Assembly (NCBI GenBank): GCA_030544235.1
Contig: CM060471.1
Span: forward strand, 12,385,348-12,449,347
DNA: 64,000 nucleotides
Direction of reading: 5' to 3'
Source of the DNA: Lepturacanthus savala
Lineage: Eukaryota > Chordata > Actinopteri > Scombriformes > Trichiuridae
This document shows positions 34,301 to 49,300 of the stretch, in pieces. Position 1 is the first letter of the stretch. Every line of letters begins with the position of its first letter. The notes beneath the pieces are model-generated. The model was not told the origin of the DNA. It ran no database searches and worked only from the letters and a program-made list of their open reading frames with translations. The translations under genes were made by a program, and so were the position numbers.

Positions 34301-37300
34301 TCTGCCCAGCTGGCATGACCAGAATGGCCACACAGTGCTCGACGGCAGCGACAGCTCTCAAGCATCACATCGAATCCTAAGTGAATGAACTCAGAAACCT
34401 CGTTTCTGTCATCCATATTCCAGCAGGAGCCAGAAAAGCAGCTCTTTTCTCGCCCAGCGTGACGTAACATGCTTAAATTATTATTGCGGAATAATTCAGA
34501 CGAAATAAGTTTCGCAATTTTGAACTGGATAAAGCTTTTGAAGGGGCTTAATTAGGAAGTGGTAATGAGAAAGTGAAGAAGCCTGCAAGGAATCCTGCGA
34601 AAAGGGGAGGTTTTGTTTGTAGTCGGTGTGTAATTATGCCAAATGTTGTGTTTGATGATTTGCACGAGTTCTGTTACAGGTCTGATACAGGTTCTGTTTA
34701 TACTGCATATTTGAACTCATTCATTTCTGCTCTTTATTATACTCTTCCACTGCCTCCCATCTCTCAATCCACATGTCTTTCAATCCTCTTTCATCAGGCT
34801 TCTTTATCCACTCACCATTCATCCTTCAACAGATGTTTATCTTCCTTTGAAGCTATATTCTCTTCATTATCTTTTTCTGTTTTCATCTCCCCACCGTGTA
34901 TTTTACTCTTCTTTTCCCTAAAACATTGTGTTCAGCAGGAAACTCGGCAGAGCATAAATCAGATATTAGTGTTATTAAATTATTGATATACCTGAGTTAT
35001 TAGTTTTATTATTATACCACCATCCCTCTTTGTTCCCCTCTTCATCCTTTTCTCTCTGTCCTTTTTCAATTATTCTGTCAATTGAACTTCTCTCTCTCTC
35101 TTTCTCTCTCTCTGTCCGCGTCCCACTTTTTCTCTCCTGGATCTCTGCATCGTAATGTGCTTCATTTCCGTTCCTTTCCATTTATTTCTCTGAGTCACGC
35201 ACTATTTCTGCCCCTCTCTCTTCAACCTCTAACTCACTCCTCACCCAACCTACCAGCAGGGAGAAGGCCCGTCTGGCGACAGATTCGGAACTGGACCAGG
35301 ACCTCAGCGACAGGCTGGGCCTGGGCAGCAGCGACACCCTCACCAACGGCAGCCACCGTGCTGACGTGGCAGCCGCCAAACGTCTGGCCAAGCGTCTCTT
35401 CAACTTGGACGGCTTCAGGAAGTCCGACGTAGCACGCCACCTCAGCAAGAAGTGAGCTAGGAGAAGTGTTATTATGTGTACTCGCTGTGAAACGCAGAAA
35501 ACATGCACGACTGTAATCTTTGCCCACATGATCATTGTTATTATTTTACTGACATCACAGCTATCGAGCCAATAACTCGCAGGTATCTCTGAAGATTCTC
35601 AGTCATCCAGGTGTATCCAATTCAAAACTGTGTCACAAAGATGTGACACCATAGCAACTACATGATCACCCCATGCAACCACCTATGAAAGTCTATGCAG
35701 TGACTGAAAAAGATAGAACTTGTATTAGCAATCACTTAACCAACTAAATTGAATTGTTTCAAGTAGTTAACAAACTTTGATTTGAATTGTTTCAATTGGT
35801 AACACCTAAATGAATATGTTCATTGACATTAAATTAAAGTTTCAGTGAATCCAACTTATTCAACTTAAGTATATTGAAAATAAATTCATAAATTGTAGTT
35901 TCCATTTAATTTAATTTCAATGAACGTATTCATTTCTGTGTTACCAGTTGAAACAAATCAATTAGGTTTGTCAACTACTTAAAACATTTCAATTAAGCTG
36001 GTTTACGATTTTCTTTTTTTAGGCGTAGAAACCACCATGAACACCATAGCAACACCGCACTAACTACCTTGAAAAATATTTTTACACCCTAGTAACACCT
36101 TAGCAACCAAATATTTACTACTTCTAACCGATCTATCACCAATGTATCAATAATTAGCAACATATCAGTTCCTAGTTGTAAAATGCTGGTAAGTGATAAG
36201 CTAATGTTTACATACGAGTTAGCTTCCTAGCTAGTTAGCTAGAGTCCTGTTCTGTTGCACTGCTCTACAAAGTACTGTAATCTGCATGTTAGGCCTGAAT
36301 GTTTCGATCAATTTTGATAGAAAACCGCAATTTAAATTTCAAAGCTGCGACCCAGGTTTTGTTCCTGTCTAATAAACTAAACTATACACCTGTATGCCGC
36401 CTCCCTACCATCCTGCCTACCTCAATCAGAAGCAGCATATTGAGCATACAGGACAGGTCCTGTGTTCTGGAGTCCAATCAGTGTAATCTGGTCATCATTT
36501 TGTAAAATGGCTTTGGCAGGACTAGAAGCGAAGTTTAATGAAAACGAAATCATGAATGAAATCGAAATTGCAATATGTGCCAGAAAAATTACAATTTCTT
36601 TTTAAATTGTTCAGCCCTGCTGCATGTTTTTAAAATGAGAAACTTTCTGCTGGATACATGTTTATTTAATGAATACTAATCTATTACAGCCAGGACACAG
36701 TCTGTTCTCACTATATTTTCATTATTTTTTCTTCACAGTTCTATTAAATTCCATCTACATAGACTAGTGCTGTGTTTTAGAGGACCTGCATTCCTCCGGT
36801 TCCGTGCTGCCCAATCACCCCATCAGTCTGTCAGCTGCTTGCTCGTTTCATGAGAAAGAATTTGGGATTAAAGGGTTTCCTAACTTTCTGACAGACGCTC
36901 CCTGGGAATCTCATCTTTTTATTTTATGGCCTCCAGTCTACATCTCAAGCTGACTGTGCCAGTGCACACTGACTGAAAGCCCAAACCGAGACCATTCATT
37001 GAGCCTTTTTGTCTCTTTTTCCTATGCTCTTTTTTTTTGTAATACTGTATTCCTCCTCATATCATCATTCTAATTATTATAATGTCTGTGTGTCTGTTTA
37101 CAGTAACGACTTCAGCTGTATGGTAGCAGAAGAATATCTGAGTTTCTTCAACTTCACAGGCCTCGCCCTTGATCAGGCATTGCGGTAAGAACAATTGAAC
37201 ATAATACATATAATTATGAAGATATTAATACTTTATTAAGACAGACAATAAATTATTCCCTGCTATCCTGTTTATTACATTAAATTATACAATATACTTG

Positions 37301-40300
37301 CTTAATTTTAAATATATTTCAGGCAAATAACCAATCATTTTCTGCATATTATTGTAATTATATACACCCCATCACCACAAAAAATAAAAAAAAATACATA
37401 ATGCATTTTCATGTTTAAAGAATGAACATTTGTTTAAATCATACAGTCACTCTCTGTGTGACGGTGGATGGTAGATGAAAAGTTGCACTTTTTATATCAT
37501 AATGCCACTGTTGCTCCTGTAAATAAAATGAATGCTCAATTGTTAAATACTGCTCTCTAGAGGGCAGCTTTGGGCTTGCAAATAAAAGTAAAAAGTCAAG
37601 TAAAAGTAGTAATGAAATATACTAAAGGTTTACAGTATTGTAAGTATTGTCAGAATAATATTTAAATTGAGTCTTAAATCTTCAGTTTTTGTTTTTAATG
37701 GGATACAAACGGTCATAGTACTGTGTATATTTCAAATCGCTGATTACAGAAGGATTGCATTGCGAGTTAATTAAATGTATAAATGTATATATGCATAGAC
37801 TTGGTACCACAAAGAAGCAAATCTTCCATTACATCGGTTGCTATAATTAGTCACAGGTCATGTTTGGATTGAATATGAATTGTGTTTGTGGCTGCAGGAC
37901 TTTCCTCAGGCAGTTTGCCCTCATGGGAGAGACCCAGGAGAGAGAGAGGGTGCTATCACACTTTTCGAGGCGTTACTTGGGCTGCAACCCCAAAGCCATG
38001 CCATCCGAGGGTAAGTACTGCAGGGAAGTCTCCTCGCAGCCAGCGACAGAGAGGTGACGATACCCCTGAATATTTCATGCACTCATGAACTTGTATTTTA
38101 CCTTTCCTATGTTTTCTTATTCTTTTAAAGTTATTTTTGTTTAAAATCTGGTGTGAAAAACTATGGATATTCTCCACCCTATGTCCAGGCATGATTATAA
38201 TATATAAATATAGTTCAGAGGAATATCATCATAGAGAGGAATATTTGTTATTTGCCAAATTGCCAGCAAACTTAAGCTATATTTGGTCTTTGAGAGAATG
38301 TTTAATTTCGGTAAGAAAACTCACAAATGTTTTCGTCCTTCAGATGCAGTTCACACTCTGACCTGTGCCATAATGCTGCTGAATACAGATTTGCATGGTC
38401 AAGTAAGTTTGTGTGTGTGTGCTTGCATGCATGTGCACGCTTGTGTGTGTACATCAGTGTTTAAAACCAACTACTGTACTGCAATTATTGCAAAATGACA
38501 AAAAAAAACTGAGAAAGAAAAAAGAAGTTTAATGAACTGCAGTCTCCTCAAAGGCCCTTTTGATTAACTCTGGAGATTTGGGGCTGTAAGACTCATCCCG
38601 ATCACCAGCTGATCTGGGTCTGCAGGTCTGCCTGCTGAGCTTCTTTCACCATCATTAATCTGCTACTTTTATAGTCAGAGCCACCCGCCCTTCGCAAATC
38701 TGGGCCATTGGTGGCTCTTCTCTGCGATAGTGCAGATCTGCAGATGAATGATTAATTAAAGTGGCTGTAGAAGTGACTGGATCAGGGATCAGGTCAGCGG
38801 GGTTTCATCAACTGTTAACAGATTTACTGTGAGTTCAGTCTTTGTTGTGACTCTGTCGTCGCTAACTTCCTCGTTATGATCGTAACGAGGAGAGAAGGAG
38901 CTGATTGATGCGAGCTGTAACTTTTTAAACAGGATTAGGGCAGATGATTTTTTTTTTTTGATTAATCCATCGAGCAGACGCAGATTATTTTCTGATTAAT
39001 CCATCAGGCAGAGCCACTCTTTTTAACTGATACTGAGTGACCAGACTCAGACAACACAGACAATCTTGATTTCATGTGTTGTAAAGTGTAAAGTTTATTC
39101 TATTCTATTTTTATAATAATATCCCCAACCATCATAATATCCTCAACCCAGCAGAATGTCTTTGAATTGCTTGTTTTATCTGACTCAGTTCAAATTACAG
39201 TCATATAAATACACAATAACACAGCAGAGCACAACGGATTACATTAATTACCAACTATTTTGATAATCAATTAATCAATCTGACTCATTTTTAAGAAGAA
39301 AATGACCAAATTCTCAGGTTTCAGATTCTCAAATCTGATTATTTTCTGGTTTCTTTAGTCTTCTATAATAGTGAACTGATGATTTTTGGGTTGTGGACTG
39401 TTGGTCTGGACAAAAAAAGACATTTTAGGTTGAATCTTCAGCTTTAGGGAAATAGTGATTGACACCATTTAATGAACCAAACAACTAATCAATTAGTCAT
39501 TAGATTAATCGACCAACAAAATAGTCATTAGTTGCAGCCCTACAACAGTTTTCCTAAAGCCCAGGGTATTTCTTATTTTATTTCAGTCAATTTCGGCATA
39601 AAATCCCAAAGATAGCAAATGTTTGGCATTTCTTTTAGTAAAAAAGAATTTTAACCTATTATCAAAACAGATGCACATCAGTTTTCTGTCAATCAATTAA
39701 TCAGTGAGTCCTTTCAGCTCTACTGAGTTATTTGCGTTATTTTGCCTGAGCATCCACATGAAGCAAATCTGTAACAGACATTCATGTGGAATGTATTTTT
39801 CTTACCATAGTTTCCATTTTCAGCATTGGGTCACATATTACAGGAAATTTACTGTTCAATATTGTTCCTTAATGACTGACTTATTTACGCACTTTACTTC
39901 TTATTTCCAAAATGTTAAAGGCTTCGAAACTCAACGCCCATTAGGTCTGTTACATGAAAAATCTCCAGAGTCTGAAGCTACAGCGGTCTCGTAAAGTGAA
40001 GTGGATGTGCACATGGTTATTTTTATCCAGATTAGAGAGCTTTTAAAATGAAATAACCTGTGAGCACCACATGCTCAAACATACCATTTAATGTCTTGAA
40101 GCAGACCTGCTGAAAAACCACATCCAGCAATGTTAAATTAAGCGTGCACGCATATGTCGAAAATTCTGTTTCTATTTTTTTCCGTTTTCAGAACATTGGC
40201 AAGAGGATGTCATGTACGCAGTTCATTGGCAACCTGGAAGGACTGAACCAGGGCCAAGATTTTCCCAAGGATCTGCTTAAAGTAAGCTATTCTCAAGTCT

Positions 40301-43300
40301 AAAATAGCACACACACACACACACACACACACAGGGACGCTGTCATGCTGTCATGCACAGACACATCCCCAGTGAGGGAGAGCAGACTGTGTGTGCCAGA
40401 GCTGTATTGTCCCTCGGATCCGTGCGACTGAGCCCGCCTGTCTGGCTCGTGCTCGCTGCCAGCTGGCGTCCGCCTCATCTCCAGAGGCCTCCAATCAGAG
40501 CCCTGCCCGGGCTCGTCACTTCCTGGTGCGCCCAGGCCGCGCCGCGGGGCCGGCGGAGCGATCGCTCTGTGATCTGAAGACAAGGAGAATGAGACGTAAC
40601 CGCCCTCGGGGTAAAATCTGTATGTGACATCAACAGCATTAGATTAGCTTAACCAAGTTGCGATCGGGGGCGGTAGATCGTGAACAGGGTCACACAGAGG
40701 CCTGGGGCCACATCATCATCAATAACCCAATCATCATGGGCCGCCCGTCCGCTGCTGCGCCTAATGATGATGTTGTTGATTCGTTTTCTTTTTTTTTTTC
40801 CGCTGAGAGGGCCATCAACATGCCGCAGGGCCCCGAGTGCAAGTCAACAAGTTGTAATGGGGGTGTTTTATAATGCATGAAGGCCACGTCCTACTGCTGA
40901 AAAGAAGGGAATGAGTTCTGAGATGAAAAGCTGCACCTGTTATTAACCCATTTAAGCCTATGAGCCTTTAAACCTATGACTGTCATTTAAAAAAGAAACC
41001 GTCTGAGAAAGCGAGAAAGACATGTATATATCTATTTCTATATCTCTAGAATAGTCCCCCCAAAAGAATTTTGTACATGGGATAAATAGATTTTTGTTTA
41101 TAGGCATATTTGTGCCAACAGCAACAATATTAGTGATTAAACTGCTGTTTTCTGCAAAGAAAAAAACTACAAAATGGATACATAACATGATTGTTATTGG
41201 CTCAACTTATATAACTATATGGATGATCGTTAAAATCGTTAAAAAAAAATCTAGGATTAAATGGGTTATAGCCCAGATTCCCTCTGGAGTCTGGGCTATA
41301 ACCCATTTAATCCTAAATTTAATCGGATTGTTTTTGATTACTTTTAACCTTAATGATGGAATATCTTATCAATGACACACAAATTATTAAAAAACACACA
41401 CTAATTAAACAGGGCGACACAGTGGAACAGGGGTTAGCGCTGTTGCCTCACAGCAAGAAGGTCACAGGTTCAAGACCTCCTTGGTCCTGGGTCTGGGACC
41501 TTTCTGTGTGGAGTTTGCATGTTCTCCCCGTGTCTGCGTGGGTTTTCACCAGGTACTCCAGCTTCCTCCCACAGTCCAAAAACATGCTGAGGTTAATTGG
41601 AGACTCTGAATTGCCCATAGCTGTGAGTGTGTGAGTGAATGGTGTGTGTGCGCCACGACCATCTGGGGTGTGTCCCTGTAATGTGCTGGGATTGGCTCCA
41701 GCAGACCCCTGCGACCCTAATGAGGAATAAGCAGGTATAGAAAATGACTGACTGACACTAATTAAATATCACTAATCTCTCTGGTTTTCCCAGCAACAAA
41801 ATGCCTTGTTTCGATGTAGAATACTTTTTCTCATCTTTTTTCTCTCCCTGCAGCAAATGTGTACAGACCGTAGTAAAAATATTCAGAGTAATTAGCTTTT
41901 TTTAATGTTTGCACAGATGCAGACTAAAAAAGTATTTAACTGTGCCTTCCACACTATAAAAACTAATACCTTCATTATTGGTTGAAGATTATCAAGTTGG
42001 ATGAAGATGATTAACAAATAAAGTGATGTAAGAGATTACATTGGACTCTTTGAGTTGAGACAACTTCACGGTTTTTTTTTAAGTAGATTGAACACCATCA
42101 TTTTACTTTACATGAACTCATAAAAATCAAGTTATTTTATAGGTTTATCCAACATTATCAGTAGTAAATGAATTTTGTATTAACTCACATTTATTGTTCA
42201 TGTACTCAACAATCACATAGTTAAAACTACTCAAATATACTGTAATGACAATAAATTGTTATATTTATAATTTAGCATTTAAAGTACAAGTATATTGTTA
42301 CTTTTTACAACAAAACAAATAAAATAAAGTAAATCACAAGCATTAAAATATCTGAAACCTACACTTTTAACAGTGCACTTTCCACTTTTATTCCTTTTCT
42401 ATCTCAATGAGCCTCTCCTATTTTCTAACCCCGCTCCTCCTCCCACTCCTTTTTTCTACCTTTCTGTTATTTCCTTTCCTCTCTGGCTGCAAATGCGGCC
42501 TCTCTCACTCGCTCCTTATCCTCTGTGTTTAGCTCCAGTGCAGTTTCATCTCCATCTCCGGACTGTGTCTCGTTGTCATTAATCTACACTCTTTCACTTC
42601 CACCCAATTCTGGTCGCTCTTCTCCCTACCCTCACTTCCCATGACCTAACCTGTTGTCTTTTGCTTGTTCCTAAACCTCTCTGTCCTTTTTCCCTTCCTC
42701 TGCTTACCTCTCTTCTGGTTTGTGTTGCATCACTTTTTTTATCCAGTCGAGTCAAATTCAATTTAGTGCATGGGCCAGATACGGCACACGGGTATGTGTA
42801 AAAATGAACATATAAATATCAACACCTACAAACTCTCCTCCTCCTTTTAATGAATTTTAATGTAAAGAAATACATTATAGATATTTACACAATAAACAGG
42901 AGAGATGGCATAAGGAAAGAAGTGCCATTTCAACAATATATCTCATTTATACCAAATTTTGTTCTGGTGATTTTTTTTTATCTGTCACAGTATCAGGATC
43001 CATTTAATCACAAGCAAGTTCAGTACACTATTCTTCTATATATCATAAGAGATGCATCAGGTATTTTCAGGAATTAAATGCGTACTACATCCATATAAAA
43101 TATTTTTCACAGAAACCTCACCTGTAGTAGTTGTGAATTTGATCTACTACAGCAAAAAGAATGATTCAAAAAAAGTGGATTTATTGATTTTTAGTGAATA
43201 TCTTCATGTGTAATCCATATAAAATATTTTCTCACCAAACCTCACCTGTAGTAGTTCGGGCATTGTGAATATAATGCAGCAAACAGTTGAGAAAAGTCAT

Positions 43301-46300
43301 TTTGTTCATGTAACTTGCAGACGGTCCCTAACACGGACCATAGTGAATGATGCTAGTCCACTTCCAGGTAAACCTGATTAATTACATATTAAAATCAAAT
43401 TCAGTTGTGTGTCATTTTTTCCATATTATATTTTCGCCTACAATTGAAATATGCTTGCCAATTGAAAATGAAAAGAATGAATGACTGATTAGTTGCAATC
43501 CGGGTGTAAATGGGATTTTAATGAATAAAAAAGAGCTGTGGGAAAACATAATCTGCTCCACCTTTAACTAGTTATTAATTCACACAGAAATGAATGTGTT
43601 TGTGAATTATTACAACATTAAAAATAACAGTCTCAGTCAGCCAACTCTCCTGCCCAGAGCAGCTGGACAGCATTCACAACCCAAGGAGAGGTTAAAGTGC
43701 AAGTGCATCAGCTGTTCAGAAGCTTTATGGTTTGTGGTGCAAATGAAGATTTTGACCTGCTTTTAGTAGACGAAGAGGGACGGTATCATCGCTCAGATGG
43801 CAACTGTTCAAATGAAGCGGGTGTTTCTGGTTATTGACAATATTGTTTGCCTTATTTATGCCCCTGTCTCTATAAACGGACCCAGCATCAGTTTACTGCT
43901 ATTGTAAGTGTTTTCCTTTATGTCTTCTCCTGTGCCTCATTTGTACTGTATTTCCAAATCAGCAGATGATACAAAAGGTTAAAATCCTTTAACTAACTAT
44001 TTTGTTGCAGATCTGGGCAATAAAACCACATGAATATATATTGTCATGGTCCGGATAATCAATACAATAAGAAAAAAGATCAATATAATTATAATATTGA
44101 TACTTTCACTCAAGGTTTGTGTAAAAAAAAAAAAAAACTGTTCTTGAGTCATTGTTATCCATTGATACAAATTATTTGATATCAAATATCACCCAACTCT
44201 ACATTTACGTTTTAAAAGTAGTAGTAGTTAAGCCTGTTCCCTAAATATTTAAAAGAAAATCAAACATTTTTATCAATAGGCTTTTTTTATATATCACCCA
44301 GCCCTATTTTGATGTAAATATTAAAAGACAGTGGTTTCTTTAAAAAGAAAAGAGAAAGAAAACATTCTTTGCTGTCTAGTTTCATTTCATTTTACACAAA
44401 TCATGCAAATTTATCTTTTATTAATCAAATTGCATGTATCAAATCAACTTAATTCCATATATGGCCTTAGTTCTGTATAGTCAATACTTTACTGGGACAT
44501 GTCACCTAAAATAACCTAAAATATTGTTTCATTACCAGATTGCACAGCAGCTGGTCTGTTTTCACCATTTATCAATGTGAACAATTACTCTCACTATCAA
44601 TATTTCACTATCAACGTTTTAAATAAATAACTAGACTTGTAGAGACTTATTGATGCATTTTATAATTATAATAATAATTGCCTTTCAAAAGCCATGATAC
44701 AAAGTGGTTCACATGGGTAAAAATACAAACACACAAGCCATAACCATAGGATTTAAAACAAAAAAGTAATAAAACAAGAGTAAAATAAATAAAAGAAAGT
44801 TCTCTGTTAAATGTATTTAAGGAGAGATTTTAAGCAGTTTTTAACATTTATCATGAATATTTGTTATAAAATCAAATTAACGCTTCATATTTACACAGTT
44901 TATATTGTACTGGACAATATGACAATGTTTAAGATGGAAAACACTGAAGTCAAGCTGGACCACTGAGCCCTGTACAGAAAAAGCAGAAATCAGCTGCCTG
45001 GTGGACTGGAAAATAACCAGAAGGGCTTTGCATCCCCATGACACTTCTTACCACCTCTGCTTCTCAGGTAGACCGCTTTCTCTCCTTCATCCTCAGTTAA
45101 CTCCTTTCTTTCTTTCTTTCTTTCAAGTCTTGTTTTCTAGCTTTTTTTTTGCTTCATTTCTTTTCCTCCATAATGTACTGGTAGATCCTACCTCTTGCTC
45201 AATCATTCTCTCCATTTCTTAGCAGTTCGAGCCACTTTTGATTAAACACTGCGATACTGGATGTTTTCCATTTCCACCAGATGAGTAAAATGGAGCAATC
45301 TCTTGAGCTGAGTCTGTGAAGTTTTGGCTTTTCTTAGACGCTTCCCAGCACAATGAAGAAATCCCCAGAAAGTATTTTCCTTTCAATATTTCTTTTTATT
45401 CATTAAATTTATCTAAACCTTTATAATGGTGGGAAATAAAGGATAAAGAAGGAGATGGTGCTTGAACATTTCTAACTAGGCGATGACTCAACAAAAGAAG
45501 GCACAGTGATTTAATTTGGAACTTGGTGACATTTAGGGCTGCATCATCATTATTTTCAATATCAATTTATCTGATGATTATCAGTTTGTCTAACAAATGA
45601 CACCATTAGCTGGCTGCCTCATGTTGGATTTTCCCCATTGGCCATTGTGTACAATGTTGTTTTGCAGCCAAGAAGTACACAAAAAATATTTTGAAATTTT
45701 AATATTTGAATATTTTAAACAAACAATAGGCAAACAATAGGCAACGCAGTAACAGTACATTCCTTTAAATTTCAAGTTGCATTTACGTTATTTCAGATAT
45801 GACGGTCTGTTAGTCCATGCTGCGTTGATCATGCAGTGTCCAGACTAACTACATATATACGACTACATATATAGTTAGTTACATCCTGTTTAATTTGATC
45901 ACGATTTAATAAATATTTCCAGATCAATCTACTCCAATGTATCTACTTAGGCAGGACCACTAACCCACTAGTCAACATGATAATCACAAATCAGCTGATT
46001 TATCCTGACTTCAGTTGTCCTTCTTCCATTTTGGCTTCTCCAGTTATTTTTATTCATTCACCACAGTCCAAACTGTTTATAATTGTTCTGCATGTTACAA
46101 GTTTAATTCTACAGGATAAATCCCCTGCATCCACTGAGAGTAGTAACTGCATTGAAATTAGGTGCTGTCAGTCTTAAATATTTCAGTTTAACCAACAAAA
46201 AAATATTTTTTATTTGGTCACGTTGGGTCACTAACACTGACATATTATCAGGTTTAAGTGTTGTGCCACCATATGATCAAATTGCACCCAATTTGAAGTT

Positions 46301-49300
46301 TCACTTACTCTTGCAACTTTGACACATTCTCAGATCACAGCAGGGTCTTTGATTAGCACTACTGTGTGTTGAAACTACAGAAGACCAAATTTATAATTAA
46401 CCAGAAATATCTCTTAAAGGGTTCACAATTTTTCAAGCCAGTTTTAAACAAGTCAGGAGCAGGAATGAACATTGAAACATTTTTTAAATTTAAAAAAAAA
46501 ATTGGGAACTTTAATTTAAATCTGAATGATGTTGTCCTACCTATTATAAGAATTTAACTTCTAACTTGTATTTGTACATGTCAGAAAAAAACATTTTCCC
46601 TGTATTATCTTTATAAACTTGAGCTGCAGATGTATGAAGAGGAAATCTGTTTTTGCTGGACTGTGTATTAGGACATAATGTGTTCATAACTAATTTGTTG
46701 CTCACTGTTTGGTTAATTACCGCAAAGAGAAATGATTAAAACTCGTGGTCCCAATGCAACAGTAATAAGCTTTTAAGCCTTCAGAACAACTTGATGTTCC
46801 TTTACCAGCCTGCATGGCAGACATAGCTGCTGCTGTGTAACTACCACAGCTCCCTGTAGAATTGGAAGTTCTGGCTGCTGGCCCAAGCTGGTGTTTTGGA
46901 AGAAAGTTTCTTATTCTATTGTGAGGCTCAGAGACATAGGCTCTCTCTCTCTCTCTGTCTCCCTCTCTCTCCCCAGCACTGCTCGGGGCTTAAAGCTTGA
47001 AGTGGGAGCTAATGATGCAGGAAGTAGGTTACCAACCCGCATTAGAGCAAGAGAACACATTCTGCTGAAATGAAATGTTGTACGGCTCAATCAGATGCTG
47101 AACCACACTCTTCAAGCAGTAATTAGGTGCAGTGAAGTTATCGATTACTTAGCAGCGTCAGTGGTGAGGGAAAAGACTGATGACTTGTTTGTTTTTGTAA
47201 ATGAAGGAGAAATCAAGCCAAGTTTATTCCTACAGCCTTGGGCGACCCGATAGCCAAGTGGTTAGGGCACATACCACATGGGCGAATGTGCCCTGAGCAA
47301 TGAGTCCCCAGTTAGAATTCTGTCTGGCTCGACCATTACTGCATGTCATTCCCGTCCTCTCCTTCTCCTTTTACTGTCTCTCTCCACTTTAAAATATAAA
47401 TGAAGGTACAAAAATGCCCCCAAAAGTGATCCTAAAAAAATTGCTTTAAGTTTATATAGCCTAAAATCATAAATCACAGATTAACCTCAGGGTGCTTTAT
47501 AATCTGTACGGAAATACAGCGTCACCTGCCCTTAGGCCCTCTAATCAAATATGGGAATGCTCCTTAAAACAATTCCTTTCAAGGGACTATTTCTAATGTT
47601 TGTGAAGAAATTTACATGTTGTAGTCCTTTTTGGTGCAATAGATTGTAACATTACTTGGGACCCTCACTTTCTCGGGTGACTATAAAAGCCCGCTGAATG
47701 ACTTTTATGTGAAGGTCAAAGAATGTGCCTTGCCTTCCTGACGCTACCCTCACCAAAAGATACTGTAATCCATCAAAAGAAATACTGGGTTAGCTGGCTC
47801 AAACATTATGCAGATATTTGCACCCAGCTAATGAGACTGCCAGCCACCACACAAAAACAACAGAATATAGCTGTACTGAGTTGCCACTTAAAAGCACACA
47901 TGCGCAGATAAAATGCAATAGTTCCTCAAAAAAGGAGCAGCACCGAACAAGCACCGAAGCAATAGCAGAACATAGCTTTACCTCCTATTTGATTATTCAT
48001 GGGAGAAGGATTATGCTGCATTTCACTGAAACATGGTGCAAAGTACAAAATTAGAGATATTTTGTGCTGTTATGAGAAGTAGTATCCCCTCTAATGGGGA
48101 GAAAAGAACATGGAAGAGACCTCAGAAATTGCGAGAGATGGAGATGAAGAAAGAGAAAAAGAAGCTCAAAGTATCTCATGAAGTCTAACCCTATAGCAGT
48201 ACAACTAGGTTCTAAACTGGTCTGAGCCAGCCATATATAAGCCTGATCAAAAGTGAAAGATTATAGCCAATTCCTAAATGTAGAGAGGATGTCTGCCCCA
48301 GGACTGAGGAAAGAAGATGGTTCCACAGCAGAGGAGCCTGATAGTTGAAGGCTCTATCTCCCATTCTACTTTTAGAGACATGAGGAAACCTCTAATAAGC
48401 CTGCATTCTGTGAGAACAGTGTTCCAATTGGGTGACAAGGAGCTGAGCTCTTTGAGATATGATAGTGCCTTACCATTAAGAGATTTCTAGGTTAGGAGGA
48501 GGATTTTGGATCCTATTCTTGATTTTACCAGGAGACATTGGAGAGACTGGTGAAATATGATATTTTTTTCCAACTGCCTGTATACACACAGCAGCATTCT
48601 GGATCTGCTGTCTTTAGAGACTTGTTAGAGCAGCCTGACAATATGAATTAAGATGAATTGCAGTAATCCAGCCTAGAAATAACACGGACTAGCTTTTCTT
48701 CCTTTTTAAAGACACCAAATGTCTGAATTCTGCAATTTTATATAGGTGAACGAAGGTACAAGTATTTGTTTTATGTGCGTAGTGAAGATATGTCTTGGTC
48801 AAATATAACTCACAGATTCCTTATGGTCATGCTGAAGGCCAAGGTGATGCAAAACATAGCTATATCACTGGACTGCTTCGAAAGTGTTCTGGCCCAAGCG
48901 CAATAGTCTTAGTTTTGTCTGAGTTCAGATCATCCAGAACTTTGTCAAATTTATGAAGTTATTCTATCTGTCTGGTTGTCTTTGTCTGACTTGAATGATG
49001 AATATAATTGGGTATCATCTGCATAACAATGAAAATGAATGGACTGTTTTCCTGATAAAATTACCTGAAGCAAATATAAGGTGAATAGTAATTGGTCCAA
49101 GTACAGAACTTCATGGAACTCCATGTGTATGGCTACTCTGAAGGACTGTGGTATATAACTGGATAACAAGGACATGTTTAATATATCTAGTGCCAATCAA
49201 AGGTTCTATAGCAATCCAGTTGGTATAAAACAGGCTGATTGGAGCTAAAGAAAAAATAATTATAATTTGAAAAAAATAAGTTAGATAATAACATAGAAAT

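Noticed and set aside
47723..48054. Open frames of 62 and 78 codons in intron 10
   Set aside because: No domain, no splice signals and flanked by SINE and LINE relics; likely chance frames.
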